Below are positions 1-9,154 of a stretch of 64,000 nucleotides of DNA, one piece after another; the stretch's first letter is position 1; each line of letters begins with the position of its first letter. Made by a program: the position numbers and the translations under genes. Below the pieces are notes generated by a model that was not told the origin of the DNA, ran no database searches, and saw only the letters and a program-made list of their open reading frames with translations. The DNA is from Chryseolinea soli (GTDB taxonomy: Bacteria > Bacteroidota > Bacteroidia > Cytophagales > Cyclobacteriaceae), in assembly GCF_003589925.1 (NCBI RefSeq), contig NZ_CP032382.1:3596001-3660000 (forward strand), in the 5' to 3' direction.

Positions 1-1011
1 AAGATCACCCCGCTGCGTAAAATTCAGTTGCCATACCGGGTTGCTATGGAACGTGAACGCTCTTTCGGTTTTTGCTGAGGGGATATCAACTACATAAAGA
101 TATCTTGACGCGGAGCCGGTATCGGCGATCCCATAGATAAGCTTTTGCCCATACATGACTACCGTCGGATTGTTGTACGGGTATGTGCTCAATTCGCTGG
201 AAGGCTGCCCGCTGGCCGTTAGGAATTTAAGACTTGAGCGGAGCGCGAGAATCACGCGATCACCGGCCAGCGCGGCGCTTTCAATTTTGTTGTATTGTTG
301 ACCCGTTCTGAATCGAATAGACTGATCGGCGACAGTCCACAAAATAGCTTCCTCATAATAGAGCTGGTGTTGAGGATCCATACCCGAAGAAGAAGCAAGG
401 AGATTTCCGTCCGCAGAGAAGTTCATGGAGACGACCTTTGCGCCATGACCTTTTAAAGAACCCTGGGGCATTAGGGTTTGCTTCTTGTGAAGCAGGATCT
501 CGCCACTTTGGAGGCCGAGCGCTACTTGCCGTGAGCTAAACGCAACGGAAGTTATTTTCTGTGGCGGGGAAATGGTTTGAACCGGTTGTGTGGTTGCGGC
601 GGTATTCAAACGGAATATCATTAATTTTCCATCGACCGAAAGGGCATACAGCCGATCCGTTTCGGAATCATACTGGATGCCGGCAATCTCGGTATTTCCA
701 TAGAGAAGGGTACTCTTACCTGACCGATCGGTACGATAAATTTTTCCCCGGCTTAACGTGATTATTTGGCCCTTCGTGGTCACCACCATCCCCGACAAAC
801 CGCCTTCTGTTGGAATGGTTTCTTTTTGTCGTAGCGAGAGGAGATCAAAAACGGAAATGATCCCATCGCCGGCCACAAGCAGCTCCCGTGCTGCAGAGTC
901 TATCGCCAGGGCTCTGACTGTTCCGAAACCGTTCGCGTTTATTTTACCTTGGAATTGCCCATGCACCGAACATGTGAAGGCGATAAGGATGACACTGAGC
1001 GTGATCTTCAT
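1..1011 (-). CDS. WD40-repeat beta-propeller protein, C-terminus cut by window edge
   Basis: The minus-strand frame is open from an ATG at 1011 to the window edge (337 codons, no stop seen). A short signal peptide (MKITLSVILIAFTCSVHGQ) is followed by repeats of about 40 residues typical of WD40 blades; the clearest contains KGHGAKVVSMNFSADGNLLAS around residues 188-210. WD40 propellers act as rigid binding platforms, and with an export signal this one probably works in the periplasm or outside the cell. It lies downstream of the 1139-4585 gene on the same strand with 127 bases between. The missing C-terminal part may carry a caspase-like or sorting domain, as in some Bacteroidota WD40 proteins, but that cannot be seen here. 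Confidence 0.8.
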   Translation of the reverse strand, partial: MKITLSVILIAFTCSVHGQFQGKINANGFGTVRALAIDSAARELLVAGDGIISVFDLLSLRQKETIPTEGGLSGMVVTTKGQIITLSRGKIYRTDRSGKSTLLYGNTEIAGIQYDSETDRLYALSVDGKLMIFRLNTAATTQPVQTISPPQKITSVAFSSRQVALGLQSGEILLHKKQTLMPQGSLKGHGAKVVSMNFSADGNLLASSSGMDPQHQLYYEEAILWTVADQSIRFRTGQQYNKIESAALAGDRVILALRSSLKFLTASGQPSSELSTYPYNNPTVVMYGQKLIYGIADTGSASRYLYVVDIPSAKTERAFTFHSNPVWQLNFTQRGDL

Positions 1012-1138
1012 AATACATTATGCGCCAATGAATGGGCCAAATCAAATATCTAAAAAATCAAATCAAATAGAACGGCCGAACCGTGTTTTTTGTGGCGCAT
1101 AGTCGCCCGGTTGATCTTTATTGGGAATTCAACCTGAG

Positions 1139-4100
1139 TTAATTTCGGATCACCAGTTTCTCTCGGTATTCCAATTTCGAAGTTTTGATCTCAATCGTAT
1201 AGAGCCCATTGGCAAACGCATGGACGGGGAGGTCGGTAATGTCTGAGGCGATCGCGTCACGGAGAACCATCAGACGTCCGGTATTGTCATATAGCGCAAT
1301 GGTCTTAATGTGGCTGGTTCCTTGTTTAACATGGATGACACCCCCTTGTGTGGGGTTAGCATATACGGTCGGTGGAATTTCGTCCAGGGCCGGCTGAACC
1401 GAAGTAATTAACGAAATGGAAACCGGCGCCGAATAGGTGGTTACACCATCATTGTCGGTGATCCGCAACCGGTAATAGCTCAGGGTCTGAAGCGGTTCAG
1501 TGTCTTCATACGCATAGGTGTGGGTAAATCTTCCATTGCTGAGGGCCGCGACCGTATCGAGATCGGTGAAGTTCAACATATTGTCACTGCGTTCTAAAAC
1601 AAAGTTGTTGATGTTGGTCTCCAGTGTTGTAATCCATTCTAAAGCAACGGTTCTTGACAGGGTTGCCGATGCTGTGAAACTTTGAAGTTCAATGTCGAGA
1701 ATTCCGGAAAGAAGATAGTTGTCGACCAGGGCATTCGAGAGCTTGGTGTTATCATGACTGGTTATGGCAAGGCCTGCATAGATCGGCACGTCGCCAAAAC
1801 CGGCGTCCACCGGATTGCCTACTTTTGTCCATCCGATGCCATCCACCGAGCGGTATGCGGTGTAGACAGATCCGTTCTTCACGAGTTTGATCCATACCGG
1901 GGCACTGATTCCGGCCACTGTATTTTCCTCCTGGCTCGCGCCGTCGGTGACGATCCGGTTTTGAAACGTGACCCCGTTGCCACTGGTTAATGCCAGGAAG
2001 GCATACCTCGATCCCGGTGTTAAACTCTCGCGGAACATTATCCCACACTTATTCCAGGCGTTGGCTTGATCCAGGCTCGTTATCCTGGCCACTATTTCTC
2101 CGCCACCTACCAATGTTTTAAAAGCAAAACGAAACGCATCCTGTGTGTTTCCAATGTCGTCGCCCGAGCCCTGTAGTTCGAAAATGCCTCCGTCGTAACA
2201 GGCCGAGCCGGACACGCCAACCTGTCCAATATCCAACGTGGTCCATCGTGTCGGCAGGGGAGAGCACTGGGTGGTGCAGGTCAACGTTGAGAATGACGTG
2301 GACGCTGAATAGTTGCTGGAATTCGTGGCGTCACAAACACTTTGAACTTGGAAAAGATAGTCGGTTGCGCAGGCCAGTCCGCTGATGGTAAGATCCTTTG
2401 TGTTTGATGAAACGGTTGTCCAACCGCCGGCGGATACCGTTTTGTATTGAACATTGTAACGCGTGGCGCCGGTGGCTTGCCAGTGGAGCGAGGCTGCATG
2501 TTCGGAGATGTTCGTGACGCTGAGTGCCGTCGGAGTGGCACAATTGACATGCTTCTTTCCAAACACTTCAAACTCCCATATGGAGTAACCCCATTGTGTT
2601 CCGCGTGCTGTTCCGTACATGCGGACGTAACGCCCCGTTCCGGTCACCGGCAAATAGTTTTCGAGCGTGGTGTTGTTCGTTCGGCTCATCACGTCTTTCC
2701 AGGTGACAGCATCATCTGAAACTTGTATCTTGAAATCTTTCGCCAACGCGGTTTCCCAACGGATGATGATGTTGCACAAGTCGTAGCGGTCGCCAAGATC
2801 AACCGAGAGCCATTGGGGATCGGAGGCGAGGCTGCTCCACCGGGTAGTTAAGTTTCCGTCAAAGGCTGCGCTGGCCGGGCGGTTCACGTTTTCGGTGGAG
2901 GAAGCTGTGGCCGTTTTTTTCAACCCAATGTTTTGTGAATTGCATTGGTCGGCTTGGGCATTTCCGGTCATGCCATAGACCACCAATTGATTGGAGAATG
3001 TGGCTAAGTACACTTTTCCGTTGATGACGGTTGGGCAGTTGAACTTGGCATAATTGCCCGGGACATCGGTTGAATATTGAGATGAATTCCACAGTTCTTT
3101 CGTCACATCCGTTGCGGATAAAGCTCTTAATATACCCGGACGAACCGATTGATTGGCATCGCCGTTGGCGGCATAGCTTGCCCATAGGACTGCCGTAGAA
3201 TCGATCGACCCATTGGATGACACGGACAGCACGGCGCCGTTATTACCGGTCGGACCCTGCACGCCACTGTTGATGGTGTTGTTCAAGTCGAACATGTTGG
3301 TGTTTCTGTTGAAGGGATATGCTTTTAATAGTGAGTTTTCCGACCAGGAGTATACAAATTCTTTTTGCTGGCCTTTGTAATACGTCAGCGACGAGCGAAG
3401 GTGAGCCGTTGCTCCCAGGTCGATCGTTTGAACGACATGGTTGGTAGTCGCATCATAGCCGCCCATGTTGCTGCGGTCCAGCAAGTAGATGCGGCCGTCT
3501 TTGCATGCCGTCATGGTGCGGTTGGTATTAGGAATGAGCAGCATGGCGGTGACCCCAAAGTCGAGATCTGTCGCTTCGAGTTCTGCGATATTTTTTGGAG
3601 TGAAGAAGGTGCTGACCGTTAACGTAGAGCCGGAGGGTTTGAGTTTTAAAGCGCTCTCGGAGCGATTGGTGAGATCGGAGGGGTTATTGGTCACGCCAAC
3701 GGATCCGTTTCCCACCGAGGCATAGATATTTCCCGATTCATCGGCAGCCGGTGCCGCACCGCTCATCCAGATGCCACCGTTATAGCCTTCCGGTGTCGTA
3801 TTGTAGACGATGGATTGCGCCAAGGAGGATTTGTCATAACCAATGATCCAACCGTGATAGGGGCCCCAATCGCAATGCGAGGACCACGCGATGTAGACGA
3901 TGCCGTTGAGTAATAATAGTCCGGGTCGCTGGTTTTGCTTTTGCGGATTAAAGTTTACTACGCCGTTAACATTGCCGCTTCCGTGGCCATTCACTTGTGC
4001 CGTGATGAGTTTAGGACTGTTTGCTCTTTCTTGTCCCGTCAGAATATCCAGGGCGTGCAAGTGTTGTTGAAATGTATTGGTTGTCGTACTCACACTTCGT

Positions 4101-4585
4101 ACGACAACATACAGCGTGTTTGTTGCAGGGTCAATGACGGGTGTGCCGACGATCCCCATATTGCCAGAGAAATCGCGATAGTTACCCCCGCAGGCGCCGG
4201 TCATGTCGGTGTTCTTTATGGCCCGGCTTCCGGCCGGCGATAGATTTACTTTCCAATAGGGGTTTGCCACCTTGGCGGAGTCGGCGTCAAAGGCATATAC
4301 GGTATTATTCACGGTAGCCACAAAAACAACATTCTTCTTTCCTACCGAGGGCATGTTAACGTTGAGCATGACCAGGGGCTGGGCATAGATTTGATCATCT
4401 ACCGCGCGGACAAACAGTTTGCCAAAGGAACCGGGCTTGATATTCTTGGTATGGAGAATAGTTTCCTGGGCGTTCCAACCCGTTCGATTTAAATCATTGT
4501 GTTGAGTGAGAACACCCATTTGTGCTTTCAGGGAAAACGAAAAAAGCATCAAAAGTGTAAAGAGGGTTGCTTTGACTTTTTTCAT
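1139..4585 (-). CDS. Secreted multidomain protein: quinoprotein-like propeller, discoidin, FN3, LamG-like, T9SS sorting domain
   Basis: A protein of 1148 residues with a signal peptide ending near SLKAQ. Residues about 25-550 look like a PQQ/quinoprotein-type propeller (recurrent VYAFDADS, LYVVVRSVS, VYLATF strands). Residues about 560-690 form an F5/8 type C (discoidin) domain with the RWSS and FKIQVSDDAVTWKDV signatures. An FN3 domain follows at about 695-780, then a LamG/DUF1349-like beta-sandwich at about 790-970 (GIMFRESLTPGSRYAFLA). The end is a type IX secretion type A sorting domain (VYANPTQGG to EYREKLVIRN). Discoidin and LamG modules usually bind carbohydrate, so an exported or surface-anchored glycan-binding role is likely. 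No catalytic site is evident, and a catalytic propeller cannot be excluded. Confidence 0.88.
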   Translation of the reverse strand: MKKVKATLFTLLMLFSFSLKAQMGVLTQHNDLNRTGWNAQETILHTKNIKPGSFGKLFVRAVDDQIYAQPLVMLNVNMPSVGKKNVVFVATVNNTVYAFDADSAKVANPYWKVNLSPAGSRAIKNTDMTGACGGNYRDFSGNMGIVGTPVIDPATNTLYVVVRSVSTTTNTFQQHLHALDILTGQERANSPKLITAQVNGHGSGNVNGVVNFNPQKQNQRPGLLLLNGIVYIAWSSHCDWGPYHGWIIGYDKSSLAQSIVYNTTPEGYNGGIWMSGAAPAADESGNIYASVGNGSVGVTNNPSDLTNRSESALKLKPSGSTLTVSTFFTPKNIAELEATDLDFGVTAMLLIPNTNRTMTACKDGRIYLLDRSNMGGYDATTNHVVQTIDLGATAHLRSSLTYYKGQQKEFVYSWSENSLLKAYPFNRNTNMFDLNNTINSGVQGPTGNNGAVLSVSSNGSIDSTAVLWASYAANGDANQSVRPGILRALSATDVTKELWNSSQYSTDVPGNYAKFNCPTVINGKVYLATFSNQLVVYGMTGNAQADQCNSQNIGLKKTATASSTENVNRPASAAFDGNLTTRWSSLASDPQWLSVDLGDRYDLCNIIIRWETALAKDFKIQVSDDAVTWKDVMSRTNNTTLENYLPVTGTGRYVRMYGTARGTQWGYSIWEFEVFGKKHVNCATPTALSVTNISEHAASLHWQATGATRYNVQYKTVSAGGWTTVSSNTKDLTISGLACATDYLFQVQSVCDATNSSNYSASTSFSTLTCTTQCSPLPTRWTTLDIGQVGVSGSACYDGGIFELQGSGDDIGNTQDAFRFAFKTLVGGGEIVARITSLDQANAWNKCGIMFRESLTPGSRYAFLALTSGNGVTFQNRIVTDGASQEENTVAGISAPVWIKLVKNGSVYTAYRSVDGIGWTKVGNPVDAGFGDVPIYAGLAITSHDNTKLSNALVDNYLLSGILDIELQSFTASATLSRTVALEWITTLETNINNFVLERSDNMLNFTDLDTVAALSNGRFTHTYAYEDTEPLQTLSYYRLRITDNDGVTTYSAPVSISLITSVQPALDEIPPTVYANPTQGGVIHVKQGTSHIKTIALYDNTGRLMVLRDAIASDITDLPVHAFANGLYTIEIKTSKLEYREKLVIRN

Positions 4586-4634
4586 AGGGGTTGAACGAGA
4601 GATTTAAGTCATGGTAGGGAGCACCACCGAGGTA

Positions 4635-4648
4635 CACTAAATATAGTG
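4635..4648 (-). promoter_or_regulatory. Possible promoter with small palindrome upstream of the 1139-4585 gene
   Basis: On the minus strand, TATATTTA matches seven of eight positions of the Bacteroidota -7 element TAnnTTTG. It overlaps a perfect CACTA-AATA-TAGTG inverted repeat about 50 bases upstream of the start codon. No -33 element was identified, so the call rests on one short motif. Confidence 0.3.
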
Positions 4649-4867
4649 ATAATCATGTAGGCGCCCGCAGTAAAAAAGCTAGAGCTTTCTTTCTGAGGTC
4701 GGAATCTTCGCCAGACCTATGAAGTGATAAAGGGCATACTTGAGAGCTTCCCGATAGCCATCCTGCAATCAGCAAAATGTATTTTAATTACGAATTTTTT
4801 CGTAAAAAACTATGTTGTGTCCAGGAAAAAGATTGTTTCTTTGTACATTGAATCCTGTATTAAGATA

Positions 4868-5128
4868 ATGAAAGGCCGGACTGAAATAGAAATCGCAGGC
4901 ATAAACGCGGTAAAAAAATTGCGCAGAAGCAAGCTCAAGGGAGGCGAGTTTTTTATGATCAATCTGAATTCCTTGCCTGACGATCATTGTTACTTGGAAT
5001 TTCCGGACGGAACTATCAGACTTGCAATTTATGAGTTGGGTGCGAATGATTTTACCATAGTTCGTGAGCTCGAAAGCGACGAAAGTTCAGCGCTTCGCAA
5101 AAAGTTCGACCTCGAACCAATCCAATAG
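4868..5128 (+). CDS. Small protein upstream of zeta-like kinase; putative antitoxin or partner
   Basis: The frame is open further upstream (from 4724), but the ATG at 4868 gives a compact 86-residue soluble protein (MKGRTEIEIAGINAVKKLRR to KKFDLEPIQ), whereas the longer version adds a hydrophobic stretch that looks like read-through. I do not recognise a family. The protein is basic at the N-terminus and acidic in the second half (RELESDESS). Its stop codon is two bases before the start of the zeta-like kinase gene, so the two are co-transcribed and probably translationally coupled. A small gene directly before a toxin-like kinase fits an antitoxin, but that rests on position only. Confidence 0.55.
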   Translation: MKGRTEIEIAGINAVKKLRRSKLKGGEFFMINLNSLPDDHCYLEFPDGTIRLAIYELGANDFTIVRELESDESSALRKKFDLEPIQ

Positions 5129-5130
5129 CA

Positions 5131-5769
5131 TTGCCTGAACTGCATATAATTACGGGATCAAACGGCGCGGGAAAATCTTCCATAGGCGCAGACTATCTAC
5201 CAACGCACATTAAGAAAAACTACACTGTGTTTGATGGTGATAAACTCACGCTGGAGAAGATTAAAGAGTTAAGAGCCACTAAACACCATAGTGATAAGGA
5301 AACGAAAGCACTGGCTAATGAATGGATAGGTCAGCATTTTGATGAACAGGTTAAGAATGCCCTAAGTAGCGCTGATCATTTTGCATATGAGGGACATTTC
5401 AGAGAAGCGTCCGCTTGGAAGGTTATCAATAAATTTAAAAGAAAGGGGTACAGCGTCCACCTGATTTTTTTTGGTCTGATCAATGTTGAACGTTCGGCGA
5501 TGCGCGTCTTCGACCGTGCAATCAAGGGGGGGCACAATGTTTCACTTGCAGAGATCGATCTGAACTATCACGGAAACTTGTTGCAGTTGGATCGTCATTT
5601 CAAAATGTTGGATACACTGAGAATTATTGATACCTCGGAGACAGCTCCCAAGCTCCTATTACATATAGAGGGTGGTCAAGTGGCTTTTTATGCGCCGTTT
5701 CACGACTTGCCTGATTGGTTCACAACCTACCTGATAAAAATAACGAGATACTTGTATCCTAAGATATAA
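5131..5769 (+). CDS. Zeta-toxin-like P-loop kinase
   Basis: A protein of 212 residues starting with TTG at 5131, immediately after the upstream small gene. The N-terminus MPELHIITGSNGAGKSS contains a Walker A loop (GSNGAGKS, about residues 9-16). Then come an FDGDK segment, where zeta toxins carry a catalytic aspartate, and YEGHF, which resembles a substrate-lid segment. Zeta/PezT enzymes phosphorylate UDP-N-acetylglucosamine and poison cell-wall synthesis, but many chromosomal homologues are uncharacterised ATPases or kinases. The length fits the short zeta-like proteins of Bacteroidota. The pair ends at a strong hairpin at 5851-5904. Toxicity and substrate are inferred. Confidence 0.7.
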   Translation: MPELHIITGSNGAGKSSIGADYLPTHIKKNYTVFDGDKLTLEKIKELRATKHHSDKETKALANEWIGQHFDEQVKNALSSADHFAYEGHFREASAWKVINKFKRKGYSVHLIFFGLINVERSAMRVFDRAIKGGHNVSLAEIDLNYHGNLLQLDRHFKMLDTLRIIDTSETAPKLLLHIEGGQVAFYAPFHDLPDWFTTYLIKITRYLYPKI

Positions 5770-5850
5770 TGGAACTGCCTAGCGCAAACCATGCAGCAAA
5801 ACCGTCCGACGACTTGGCCGGTATCACGGAGGAGTGTTGATGAGGTGCTG

Positions 5851-5904
5851 TAAAATTCTGAATGCTTACGAAATCATCCATAAGCAATCAGAATTTTATT
5901 TTCC
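5851..5904. terminator. Strong hairpin terminator between convergent genes
   Basis: Two 18-base arms, 5851-5868 and 5881-5898, pair at 17 of 18 positions around a 12-base loop, and the plus strand continues into TTTT at 5899-5902. The outer ends of the arms are A/T rich on both strands, so it may terminate both the plus-strand zeta-like kinase transcript and the minus-strand transcript ending at 5992. Confidence 0.75.
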
Positions 5905-5991
5905 GATGACGAGGCAGGCCTGTCCACTGCCGCCAAGGTTTCGCATGTAAATACGAAATGTGCCGAATCGTGACACCTGTCGTTTTCATGT

Positions 5992-6438
5992 TCATTTATT
6001 GAACTCGAAAACAAACTCGCCGGTCGTAGACTCTGCCCTGCCGCCTGCTTGGAATACCGGATAGCTGGAAATCAAGGACAACGTGAGATGCGTACTGGTC
6101 AACGAATGAATGGTCACCAACACATCGTCATCGCGCGTAAAGGATGCGGCATTTTCATCGGCAAAAGCCCACGTGCCGGACGATGCCCAAACGGGCGAGC
6201 CCTCATGTGCGGTGTAAGTGTTGGCGGCAAAGGTCAGCGTGAAGCCGGAAAATGCACTGGTTTTATCCATGTCGTCTGCCGTTACACTGGAAACTTGCCA
6301 GGTGCCAGTGGTTAACAGTTTACGCGCTTTATCTTGAGCGCTCTCCTCCGGGGAAGTATGGCAGGAAAATAAGCATACCAGGAATAGCAAGGAGGTCAGT
6401 GACCAGATTTTATCGGGGAAAGGAATTGTAATGCGCAT
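5992..6438 (-). CDS. Lipocalin-like lipoprotein
   Basis: A protein of 148 residues with a lipoprotein signal peptide (LLFLVCLFSC, lipidated Cys near residue 26). The mature part starts with a charged linker, then shows a small beta-barrel pattern (TTGTWQVSSVT, FTLTFAANTYTAH, SGTWAFADENAASFTRDDD, LTLSLISSYP, TGEFVFEFNK) typical of the lipocalin-like/DUF5004-type lipoproteins common in Bacteroidota. Such proteins are annotated by fold only; no ligand is known. It follows the 6446-9130 gene by seven bases on the same strand, so the two are probably co-transcribed, and it would sit on the membrane beside that secreted protein. Confidence 0.75.
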   Translation of the reverse strand: MRITIPFPDKIWSLTSLLFLVCLFSCHTSPEESAQDKARKLLTTGTWQVSSVTADDMDKTSAFSGFTLTFAANTYTAHEGSPVWASSGTWAFADENAASFTRDDDVLVTIHSLTSTHLTLSLISSYPVFQAGGRAESTTGEFVFEFNK

Positions 6439-6445
6439 AGGATAA

Positions 6446-9130
6446 TTATTTCAGTAATTTTTTTGTGATGACTTGTTTTCCGTTGAAGACCTTCAACACA
6501 TAGAGGCCGGTCTTTAAGGCGGTTACATCAATGACAAATTTTCCCGGACCGCTATCCTCGTGAACGACACGCCCGATGGCGTCGTAGAGGTTTACCTTTA
6601 CCGGACTTCCGGAGGCCAACACACCGGCATCCACAACAAGTTGATCTTGCATGGGATTGGGATAGACATTTACCGACCCTGAAGGATCTTCTATGCCGGT
6701 AACGATAAAGGTTCTTTCGTCTGAGGGTTCGCTCTGGCAATTATCGACAGTCACTATTACGGAATACGTTCCTGCTTCGAGCAGCGTTAGGGTGCGTTGT
6801 GTTTCATTGTTCATCGCCACGCCATCTTTGAACCATTGATTCCCGCCGACGCTGCTGGAGGTGAGTACTGGCGCCGAAGGATCAGCATTCGAAACGGAGA
6901 TGACGGGCTTGGCGGGGTTGATACAAAAAGTTTGTGATGTGCGCGGGGCAGCAGCGAACGTTGTGTTCCCCGGCTGATCGGCAAACACCGTCACGGAACC
7001 AGCCTTTAGCAGTGATGCGATATTCCCCGCAATAGAAATTTTATCGGATGCGCTGGAGAATACAACCGTCAATCCCGACGTGGCGGTTGCTGACAAGACA
7101 AAACTCGGATCGCCCATCGTTTTTGCGGCCACGACCGGGAAGCCGATGCTTTGCGCGGTTCTCACGGAGAGCGTTTGCGCCACACTGGGTGCCGCGTTGT
7201 AGTTAGTGTCGCCCGCCTGCGATGCGGTAAGGGTGGTTGAACCGGTGCCATGAATCGTAACCGTATTGCCCGACACTGTAGCGACGGCACCGTTGCTGCT
7301 GGTGTAACTCACGGCAAGCCCCGACGATGCCGTGGCGTTCAAAGTAAAGTCCGGATCGCCCGGCACTTTCACCGGGAGCGCATTGAAAGTAATGGTTTGA
7401 TCGCCTTTAACTACAGTGAGTGTTTGTGACACCGGTGGCGCGGGATTGTACATCGTACCACCCGGTTGGCTGGCCGTAATGGTGGTTGTACCCATGCCCG
7501 TCATCACCACGATAGTTCCGGAAATCGTGGCCACCGATGGGTTGTCGCTCGTATAGGTCACCGTCAACCCCGAACTTGCGATTGCGGTGAGCGCAAAATC
7601 ACCATCCGATATTTTTTTGGATGGCAAAGCATTGAACGTGATCAACTGGTCTGATTTTCCACCATTGCCGCCGCCCAACGTACCGTCTGCCTGAATGCGC
7701 TGGGCATAGATATCTGTCGTGGTGTTGGTTCTCGCGTCGACAAAGGCTACGATGGCACCACCCTGGTTGTCGGGTATGAGCCTCGGACTTTGTTGTACGA
7801 AGGTGGAGTTGCTGATCGCGCTACCGCCATTTGGCCATAAGGTCTGACCGTTGGCATCCACACGTTGGGCAAAAATATCCTTGAGGGCGCCGATGGGTAA
7901 CTGGCCCCGGTAATCTTCCCAGGCAATGATCACTCCACCGGCGCCGTCGGGAGTGATTTGTGGATTTTCCATCCCGGCGTTATTGAGCGCAACACCGGCA
8001 GTGGCCCATTGTTTTGCGCCGTTGCCATTGACACGCTGGGCCACCAGGTAGCTGACGTAAGCATTGTAGGATCCACTTCCGTTTTGCCAAGTGATGATCG
8101 CACCCCCGGTGCCGTCTTTTGTCAGGACGGGCCGCGTTTGTGTATCCGGGGAAACGCCAATCCCAACGCCGTTAGCGGTCCACAACACGTCACCCACGGC
8201 ACTGATGTGTTGGCCATAGATGTCCACGTTAAAAGCGTTGGTATTGTCGGCATCGCGGTCGTCCTCCCAAACGATAATGGCGCCGCCGTGGCCGTCGCCT
8301 GTCAATTGTGGATATTGTTGATACCGGTCATACACGGCGACGCCTATACCATCCGTTGTCCAAACCTGACTGCCGCCAGCGCTGATGCGTTGCGCATAAA
8401 CGTCTACGGCGGTTGTACCGGTGGTCGTGTTGCGGTAGTCGGTCCAGGCCACAATAGCACCACCGTTTTCGTCGGAGATGATTTTGATGTCCTCTTGCCG
8501 GTAGTACGCTTCTGTTACCGGGTTGTTCACGGGCCATCCTAGCGATCCGTCGGCGTTCACGTGCTGAATGTAGACGTCCTTCGCTGCGTCCATCTCCGGG
8601 CCGTCATCGATCCAGGCGATGATCGCTCCTCCATGGCCATCGGTCGTGATGACGGGGTTTGTCTGGAATCCATCGGAAGCCGACACCTGTATGCCGCCGG
8701 TGGTCCATTGTGGTTGTCCTTGCCCGTTGAATCGCTGGACATAGATGTCAAAGTCATTTCCGTTGCGCAGATCAACCCAGGTGATGATCACGCCGCCGCT
8801 GCCATCTTCCACTGCGCCCTGTACAAAACTTTGCGAGGTGGTGACGGCGATGCCATCGATGGTCCACTTCAGCAGCCCGTTGGCATCGATGCGTTGCGCG
8901 TAAACCCTGCTGCTCTCGCCTCGGTAATCCGTCCACGCGATGATGGCGCCGCCACTGCCGTCTGAGACAATGGCAGTTTGATCCTGGTTGCCCGGTGCGG
9001 TGCAGATGCTATTGTTGGCGTAAGCACTGGTTGACCACTGCGCCACGGCCGGTGATGATGGAAAGAAGATGCCGGTCAGGCTGAGTATGCCCAAGGCAAG
9101 CTTGCAAAGGATGTTCATGTTATTTTTCAT
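6446..9130 (-). CDS. Secreted protein with eight propeller-type repeats, three Ig-like repeats and T9SS sorting domain
   Basis: A protein of 894 residues with a signal peptide ending near SPAVAQ. From about residue 40 to 490 I count eight repeats of 50-60 residues built on D(G/N)xGGAI(I/V)AWxDxR then (I/V)YxQR(I/V)xAxGxxxW, most likely blades of a beta-propeller. Residues about 495-735 hold three Ig-like/MBG-type repeats (ITFNALP, LTVTYTSDNPSVATISG, TTTITASQPG). An Ig-like segment with a WFKDG motif follows, then a type A type IX sorting domain (VYPNPMQDQLVV to KQVITKKLLK). It is predicted to be exported by T9SS and attached to the cell surface or released. No catalytic residues were recognised; adhesion or binding is the best guess. 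Confidence 0.85.
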   Translation of the reverse strand: MKNNMNILCKLALGILSLTGIFFPSSPAVAQWSTSAYANNSICTAPGNQDQTAIVSDGSGGAIIAWTDYRGESSRVYAQRIDANGLLKWTIDGIAVTTSQSFVQGAVEDGSGGVIITWVDLRNGNDFDIYVQRFNGQGQPQWTTGGIQVSASDGFQTNPVITTDGHGGAIIAWIDDGPEMDAAKDVYIQHVNADGSLGWPVNNPVTEAYYRQEDIKIISDENGGAIVAWTDYRNTTTGTTAVDVYAQRISAGGSQVWTTDGIGVAVYDRYQQYPQLTGDGHGGAIIVWEDDRDADNTNAFNVDIYGQHISAVGDVLWTANGVGIGVSPDTQTRPVLTKDGTGGAIITWQNGSGSYNAYVSYLVAQRVNGNGAKQWATAGVALNNAGMENPQITPDGAGGVIIAWEDYRGQLPIGALKDIFAQRVDANGQTLWPNGGSAISNSTFVQQSPRLIPDNQGGAIVAFVDARTNTTTDIYAQRIQADGTLGGGNGGKSDQLITFNALPSKKISDGDFALTAIASSGLTVTYTSDNPSVATISGTIVVMTGMGTTTITASQPGGTMYNPAPPVSQTLTVVKGDQTITFNALPVKVPGDPDFTLNATASSGLAVSYTSSNGAVATVSGNTVTIHGTGSTTLTASQAGDTNYNAAPSVAQTLSVRTAQSIGFPVVAAKTMGDPSFVLSATATSGLTVVFSSASDKISIAGNIASLLKAGSVTVFADQPGNTTFAAAPRTSQTFCINPAKPVISVSNADPSAPVLTSSSVGGNQWFKDGVAMNNETQRTLTLLEAGTYSVIVTVDNCQSEPSDERTFIVTGIEDPSGSVNVYPNPMQDQLVVDAGVLASGSPVKVNLYDAIGRVVHEDSGPGKFVIDVTALKTGLYVLKVFNGKQVITKKLLK

Positions 9131-9154
9131 GACGTCGTTTGGTTACGTTGATTT

